Origin: Actinomycetota bacterium
GTDB lineage: Bacteria; Actinomycetota; Actinomycetes; Streptosporangiales; Streptosporangiaceae
DNA: 19,413 nucleotides
Reading direction: 5' to 3'
Assembly: GCA_003242605.1 (NCBI GenBank)
Contig: QGUZ01000072.1
Location: 1 to 19,413 of the forward strand
How positions within the stretch are numbered: position 1 is the stretch's first letter; each line of letters opens with the position of its first letter. The position numbers and the translations under genes were made by a program. The notes beneath the pieces were generated by a model. That model saw only the letters and a program-made list of their open reading frames with translations, did not search any database and had not been told where the DNA came from. Below are positions 15,483-19,413 of this stretch, in pieces.

Positions 15483-15538
15483 ATGGCCCGCCCAAGCCGG
15501 CGGCCCGCATCGGGGCGGCCGCCGACCTGGGCGGTCAT
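15483..15538 (-). terminator. Large imperfect hairpin between the P450 gene and parS
   Basis: The core CGGCGGCC (15498-15505) and GGCCGCCG (15517-15524) is flanked by CCGCCCA (15488-15494) and TGGGCGG (15528-15534) and by CATG on both ends, giving a near-continuous palindrome of about 55 bases. It starts 16 bases past the P450 stop and should terminate that operon. Confidence 0.6.
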
Positions 15539-15553
15539 GCGGTACCCCGGGCG

Positions 15554-16819
15554 CTAGCCGATGCGCACAGGGACGGTACGCGGCCCGCGGACCTGGCCGG
15601 TGGACCAGGTGACGGCATCGGGGTCGGCGAGGGTGAAGACCGGGATGCGCTGCAGCCACACCTCGAGGGCGACCCGGAGCTCCATGCGGGCGAGGTGCGA
15701 GCCGAGGCAGCGGTGGATGCCGAGGCCGAAGGCGGCGTGGCGGTTCTCCTCGCGGTCGATGACCACCTCGTTCGCGCGCTCGAACTGGGCCGGGTCGCGG
15801 TTCGCGGCCGGGAACGACAGCAGGATCCAGTCGTCGGCCTTCATGTCCACGCCGCGCCAGTGCATGTCCTCCTTCACCAGGCGGGCCATGGTGACGGGGG
15901 CGTAGGCGCGCAGGAACTCCTCGATCGCGGTGGGGAGCAGCTCCGGCTCGGCGACGAGCCGCTCGCGGTCGGCCGGGGTCTTCGCCAGGTGCCACAGCGA
16001 GGCGCCGATCGCGCTCCACGTGGTGTCGATGCCCGCGACGAGCAGCAGGGCGATCGTGCCCGCGACGTGGGCCGGATGGAGCTTGTTGCCGTTCACCTCG
16101 ACGTTGAGCAGATACGAGGTGAGGTCGTCGCGCGGATTCTTCTCGTGGTCCTCGATCTGCTTGTAGAGGTAGGTGAACAGGTCGTTGAGCAGGACCTCGC
16201 GTTCCTCCGGCGGGCTGTTGATGCCCTGGAAGACGTCCTCGATGTAGTCGCGGAAGAGCTGCCCGTCCTCCTCCGGGAAACCGAGCATCGCGGCGATCAC
16301 CCGGACCGGGATGTGCTCGGCGTACTCCTTGGCCGCGTCGACGAGGTCCCGCCCCTCGAAGGCGTCGATGAGGCTGTGGCAGTAGTCGCGGGTGGTCTGC
16401 TCGTAGCGCCTCACCGCGCTCCTGGTGAACGCGGGCAGCAGGATGCGGCGCGCCTCGCGGTGGAACGGCGGATCCGAGGAGATCGGCGGTGTGCCGCCCA
16501 CCGGGGCGATGTCGCGGGGCGGCCGGATGTTGCTGAGCACCACCGACCGGGAGGAGAACCGCTCCGTGTCGTACGCGATCGCCGCCACGTCCTCGTACCG
16601 GACCGGCAGCCAGGCGCCGCCGAACCGCTCGGTGTGCGCGATCGGGCAGCGCTCCCGCAGCTCGTCGAAGATCGAGTAGGGGTCGGCGGCCCACCGGGGG
16701 TCGAGGTGGGAGAAATCCGTCGCCCAGTCCGTCACCGGCCCGGTGATGATCGGGTTGGCGATGCCCTCGCGCACCTGCTCGCGCTGGTCACGGAATACGA
16801 AGCTCTCGCCCGCCGTCAT
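15554..16819 (-). CDS. Cytochrome P450 monooxygenase
   Basis: A 421-residue class I bacterial P450. Motifs in order: the C-helix region SDPPFHREARR (115-124), the I-helix oxygen-activation motif AGIDTT (262-267), the K-helix EFLR (ExxR, 301-304), and the heme loop FGLGIHRCLG (364-373), with axial ligand Cys371. No transmembrane anchor is present, so it is soluble. It needs a ferredoxin and a ferredoxin reductase; the ferredoxin is encoded one base upstream (TGACATG junction), while no reductase is in the window. The ATG at 16817-16819 is well placed. The acidic N-terminus and the sequence suggest a catabolic or lipid/terpene-type P450, but no substrate can be inferred. A palindrome-controlled promoter lies before the ferredoxin gene. 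Transcription ends at a large hairpin beside parS. Confidence 0.96.
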   Translation of the reverse strand: MTAGESFVFRDQREQVREGIANPIITGPVTDWATDFSHLDPRWAADPYSIFDELRERCPIAHTERFGGAWLPVRYEDVAAIAYDTERFSSRSVVLSNIRPPRDIAPVGGTPPISSDPPFHREARRILLPAFTRSAVRRYEQTTRDYCHSLIDAFEGRDLVDAAKEYAEHIPVRVIAAMLGFPEEDGQLFRDYIEDVFQGINSPPEEREVLLNDLFTYLYKQIEDHEKNPRDDLTSYLLNVEVNGNKLHPAHVAGTIALLLVAGIDTTWSAIGASLWHLAKTPADRERLVAEPELLPTAIEEFLRAYAPVTMARLVKEDMHWRGVDMKADDWILLSFPAANRDPAQFERANEVVIDREENRHAAFGLGIHRCLGSHLARMELRVALEVWLQRIPVFTLADPDAVTWSTGQVRGPRTVPVRIG

Positions 16820-16820
16820 G

Positions 16821-17021
16821 TCACGCCTCCTCGGCGAGCTCGACCGCCCGCTCCGGGCAGTTGGCGGCCGCGCGCCGCGCCAGCGCCTCCAGGTCGGGCG
16901 GCACCACGCCGTCGCCGAGGACGGTGCTGTAGCCTTCGTCGTCTTCGCCGAACAGCTGCGGGGCTATGTCGTAGCAGCGACCGTGTCCCTGACACCGATC
17001 GACGTTGATCTGCACCTTCAC
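16821..17021 (-). CDS. [3Fe-4S] ferredoxin, partner of the P450
   Basis: A 66-residue ferredoxin. The cluster ligands are Cys10 and Cys16 in CQGHGRC and Cys55 in NCPERAVEL. His13 sits where the second cysteine of a 4Fe ferredoxin would be, as in many actinobacterial P450 ferredoxins, so a [3Fe-4S] cluster is expected. It should carry electrons from a reductase to the P450 encoded directly downstream with a one-base gap. The start is GTG at 17019-17021 with GGGAG seven bases upstream. It is the first gene of the operon. Confidence 0.94.
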   Translation of the reverse strand: MKVQINVDRCQGHGRCYDIAPQLFGEDDEGYSTVLGDGVVPPDLEALARRAAANCPERAVELAEEA

Positions 17022-17063
17022 TGCGACGCTCCCGTCTCCGCGGCGTTGCGGGTAGTTGACTCG

Positions 17064-17099
17064 TGAATCGATTCAAAATCCGGCGATCAATCGAGTCAA
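17064..17099 (-). promoter_or_regulatory. Promoter of the ferredoxin-P450 operon with overlapping palindromic operator
   Basis: On the minus strand TTGACT (17094-17099) is followed after 17 bases by TTGAAT (17071-17076), a good -35 with a fair -10. The perfect 12-bp palindrome TGAATCGATTCA (17064-17075) overlaps the -10, a classic repressor position, for example for a TetR-family protein. A second outer inverted pair, TTGACTCG (17056-17063) and CGAGTCAA (17092-17099), brackets the same region. The regulator is not in the window. Confidence 0.6.
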
Positions 17100-17771
17100 G
17101 ATCGCAGTAAGGCGCGAGACACGCATTCTGCTACCGGAATAAAGGCTGACCGAATTCAGCTCCGCGACCCTGGCGAAAATCCCCGCGGGCTTTCACCTGC
17201 CGGACGGTTTCCGCGTGTGTCCGCAGGCCCGGGCGGGTTCTGCGGCCGCCGCCCGGGTGTCGCCCGGTGTGCAGGCGCCCGGCTCCTGGGTACGGCCCGG
17301 CCGCCGCGCCCCGGCGGCCGGAGCATCATCCGCCACGCCGCGTGCCGGTCCCGGCCGACACGCGCCCATGCCACGAGCAGCCTGGAGCGGCGTGGTCCCA
17401 CCCGACCTCGTACCTACCGCCGTTGATTCGGGATTTCGCAGCACTCCTACGCGTTCTGACCTGGGTTATCACAGATCAGCCGCGGCGATGATCGCAGGGC
17501 GGGGGCAATCCCCCCAGTAGCGAAATCTTCACGTACCAAGATCTCCACGACGCCCCTGTGCGCCCGGTCTCGCCCGCGACCTGGAGTTCCTGGAGAACTT
17601 CGCGCTTGAAAATGCGGACCTCGCCTACTCGCCGAAACCTTGGGGGTAGCCGGACATGCTCGTGGCGCTGGGCCGCTTGCGGTTCGCCGGGGACGTGTGG
17701 CGGTGCCGGAGCGGCACGTGATGTACGCCAGGGGAGCCGCTGCTGGAGCCGCGCCGGTCGCTCACCTCCGC
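17100..17771. other. Intergenic region upstream of the P450 operon, no intact gene
   Basis: About 670 bases in which I support no gene. A small hairpin GGGGG/CCCCC lies around 17501-17516. Short frames near 17560-17650 may belong to the flavoprotein relic at 17772, but I cannot align them. Confidence 0.4.
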
Positions 17772-17891
17772 GCCACGAAGAAATTCAAAGCCGTGCGGCA
17801 GAACGGCGGGGCGGTCGCGTTCGTCGTGGACGACATCGCCTCCGTCGATCCGTGGGTGGTACGGGGCGTGGAGATCCGCGGCACCGCCGAG
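17772..17891 (+). pseudogene. Relic of a PPOX-class (F420/flavin) oxidoreductase
   Basis: About 40 codons resemble the central part of the pyridoxamine-phosphate-oxidase-like F420-dependent enzymes: ATKKFKAVRQNGGAVAFVVD then DIASVDPWVVRGVEIRGTAE. Family members are usually 130-150 residues, with an N-terminal half before this piece and about 35 residues after it. Neither is present in this frame, and I do not see them nearby in another. It is a truncated relic, oriented opposite to its neighbours. The frame stays open to 18185, but the rest is unlike the family. Confidence 0.6.
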
Positions 17892-18085
17892 CCGACCCGC
17901 TGGAACGTGACCTATCAAGCAGCACTGTCCGGACGGCCTGCGCTCGGTGACGACGAAGGCGGCACCATGCGTGCTCGCGGCCAGGTCGGCACGGTCCGTC
18001 CATGCCGGTCGCCGCTCGGCGAAGGCCAGGCGGTCCATCGCAGCCGCCCTGACTGCGGGTGCCCCTGGAGGGACGCCGCCCCTCA

Positions 18086-18379
18086 TCACCGGCGATCCCG
18101 ACGCGCACTCCCGCGCCCGGGAGGCGGATCCGCCGAGGTCGTCAATCCGGCCGCGAGGACATACTCGACCCGAACTTCGCGGTAGGTCACCCCGGCGTCG
18201 ACGCTCTCGGGCAGGTTCTCCCGGTGACTCTCCGACAGCGACCGCTCGCCCGGCTCACCGCTGAAGGTCACCCTTGTCTCCGGGACGCGAGCGAAGCGCA
18301 TCGCGTCCGCCCGCACGTTCGCGGTGAACACGATGTCCGCGGACTCGACGAGCCGTTTCTCCAGATCATCGCCGGCCAT
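18086..18379 (-). CDS. Conserved-looking small protein, unknown function
   Basis: A 97-residue protein that I cannot assign. Its composition is normal for a folded domain over 1-80: VESADIVFTANVRADAM (11-27), TRVTFSGEPGE (35-45), SHRENLPESVDAGVTYREVR (51-70), and VEYVLAAGL (71-79), suggesting alternating strands and one helix, then a disordered Pro/Arg tail. No signal peptide or transmembrane segment is visible. The ATG at 18377-18379 has AAAGG upstream and lies 17 bases after the stop of the repeat protein gene, so the two form an operon and may act together. Confidence 0.75.
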   Translation of the reverse strand: MAGDDLEKRLVESADIVFTANVRADAMRFARVPETRVTFSGEPGERSLSESHRENLPESVDAGVTYREVRVEYVLAAGLTTSADPPPGRGSARRDRR

Positions 18380-18396
18380 ATCGGGCCTTTCATTCG

Positions 18397-19413
18397 TCAG
18401 TGGACCATGCTGCGCAGCTTGCGCAGACCGGCATGGCGCGCGGCCCGGCCCAGGTCGCGGAGCGCGGGGACGAGTGCGGGGGTGGGCGACGGGGTGCGGT
18501 CATCGGCCGTCCCGTTCGTGTGCCCCGGTTCGGCCGCTGAGCCCTGCGGGCCGTCCTCGGCCTTTCCCGGTTCGGCCTCCGCGTTCTCCGGCCCGGGTGC
18601 GGGAGTTCGCGGACAGGCCTCGGCGGAATCGGCGGTCGCGTTGCGAGCGGCCGGCTCCGGGTCACGGACGTCGTGGCTCTCCCCCGAGTCGCGCTGCGGA
18701 GCCGACCCACCGGCCGTACCTCCGCGATCATCGTTCGCCGCAGTCGCGGCATCAGCCCCGGGAACCACCTGCCCGGACTCGTCAGGCGCACCCGGAGACT
18801 CCGACGCGGGAGCACCGGATGCCGCCGACTCCGGGCCACGGACGCCGCGGCTCTCCTCCGGGTCGCGCGGCGCGGTCGGAGCCGACGCACCGCCCGTACC
18901 TCCGCCATCATCGTTCCCCGCGGTGTCCGCCTGCCGCGCCGCGGCATCAGCCCCGGGAACCACCTGCCGGGACTCATCAGGCGCACCCAACGGCCCCGAC
19001 GCGGGAGCGCCGGACGCCGCTGACGCCGGTTCCGGCTGCGCCGCCTTCGCGGCCGTCGGCGGCGATGCGGGCCGGGTGGGCTCCGTGGCCGTGCCCGGCC
19101 GCCCGGCCCGCGCGGCGCCGACGGGCGGGGGAGCGGCGGTCGTGTCGCGCGTGACGGAGCGGATCGCCGAGGGTGCGTTCTCGGCGAGGCCTCCGCCCGC
19201 TGCGCCGGCCGTTCTGCCGACTCCCTCCAGGAGGTTCGTGACGCCGCCGGGCTCGCCGGACGGCCCGCTCTCCGGCACCAGCCGCTGTACGGCCTGGCCG
19301 GTGGTGGCGCCAAGGCCCGCGACGGCTTGGCCCGCAGACGTACCGAGGCCCTCGACGGCATGGCCGGTGGACGTACCGAGGCCCTCGACAGCGCGACCGG
19401 TGGACGTACCGAG
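18397..19413 (-). CDS. Low-complexity protein with 11-residue repeats, C-terminal part (runs off right edge)
   Basis: 338 codons are visible; the start lies beyond the window. The upstream-most part is four tandem 11-residue units: LGTSTGRAVEG, LGTSTGHAVEG, LGTSAGQAVAG and LGATTGQAVQR. Such 11-mer units can form amphipathic helices. A Gly-rich hydrophobic segment with TNLLEGVGRTAGAAGGG follows, then about 180 residues rich in Ala, Pro, Gly, Asp and Glu, including a duplicated block of about 60 residues (18655-19023). The C-terminus becomes helical and basic, LRDLGRAARHAGLRKLRSMVH. The middle is probably disordered. I do not recognise the family; a surface or membrane-associated protein is possible. 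A start at GTG 19278 is unlikely because the repeats continue in frame above it. Confidence 0.75.
   Translation of the reverse strand, partial: LGTSTGRAVEGLGTSTGHAVEGLGTSAGQAVAGLGATTGQAVQRLVPESGPSGEPGGVTNLLEGVGRTAGAAGGGLAENAPSAIRSVTRDTTAAPPPVGAARAGRPGTATEPTRPASPPTAAKAAQPEPASAASGAPASGPLGAPDESRQVVPGADAAARQADTAGNDDGGGTGGASAPTAPRDPEESRGVRGPESAASGAPASESPGAPDESGQVVPGADAATAANDDRGGTAGGSAPQRDSGESHDVRDPEPAARNATADSAEACPRTPAPGPENAEAEPGKAEDGPQGSAAEPGHTNGTADDRTPSPTPALVPALRDLGRAARHAGLRKLRSMVH
18655..19023 (-). repeat. Duplicated block inside the repeat protein gene
   Basis: Block A (18829-19023, 65 codons) and block B (18655-18828, 58 codons) both begin SAASGAPAS, continue through GAPDES-QVVPGADAA and ND-GGT-G-SAP, and end at a RGPE/RDPE turn. 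They differ by short indels and scattered changes, consistent with an old tandem duplication. Confidence 0.8.
19282..19413 (-). repeat. Four tandem 33-bp units (11-residue repeats), continuing off the window
   Basis: Units at 19381-19413, 19348-19380, 19315-19347 and 19282-19314 encode LG(T/A)(S/T)(T/A)G-x-AV-x-(G/R). The outer two are nearly identical in DNA and the inner two have diverged. The array probably extends past the right edge. Confidence 0.85.

Overview
The window is very GC-rich (I estimate about 70%) and has a typical actinobacterial gene set: a GTG/ATG start mix with AGGAGG-type ribosome sites, a Spo0M homologue, a PknB-type Ser/Thr kinase, a class I cytochrome P450 with its [3Fe-4S] ferredoxin, an apparent GlnR site before gdhA, and a perfect parS site. 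This points to a high-GC Actinomycetota, probably a sporulating filamentous group such as Streptosporangiales. The genus is a guess. Because parS sites cluster near oriC, the window may be origin-proximal.

Layout. 1-168 (-): start of an aldo/keto reductase running off the left edge. 402-3044 (-): a likely three-gene operon of a HAD-fold protein whose catalytic residues are mostly replaced, the RNA ligase RtcB, and its activator archease (rtcB and archease overlap by 4 nt). 3570-3995 (+): a secreted, strongly basic His/Tyr/Lys/Arg-rich small protein with a terminator-like hairpin in its leader. 4000-4690: possible gene debris and a repeat-rich terminator. 4698-6355 (-): a NarL-type response regulator and its histidine kinase. 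6641-6997 (+): a small membrane protein. 6998-8000: about 1 kb with no convincing gene but two striking palindrome clusters. 8001-9344 (-): NADP-type glutamate dehydrogenase with GlnR-like half-sites before its start. 9681-11321 (-): a transmembrane Ser/Thr kinase with an extracellular beta-rich domain. 11668-11940 (+): a GlsB/YeaQ-family membrane protein. 12515-13519 (-): Spo0M. 13681-14592 (-): a double-SIS sugar-phosphate protein. 14593-15553: possible gene debris, then parS. 15554-17021 (-): P450 and ferredoxin in one operon behind a clear promoter with an overlapping palindrome. 17100-18085: a relic of a PPOX/F420-type flavoprotein. 18086-19413 (-): a conserved small protein behind a long low-complexity protein with 11-residue repeats that runs off the right edge.

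The functional units are RNA repair (rtcB-archease, perhaps with a non-catalytic HAD partner), two-component signalling, ammonium assimilation, Ser/Thr phosphosignalling, sporulation control, and a P450 electron-transfer pair. Most genes are separated by GC-rich hairpins without a U-tract, the usual actinobacterial terminator form. I see no tRNA, rRNA, CRISPR array or intact mobile element. The least explained items are the degenerate HAD protein, the secreted basic protein with its leader hairpin, the palindrome clusters at 7450-7504 and 7834-7953, and the 11-mer repeat protein with its small partner.
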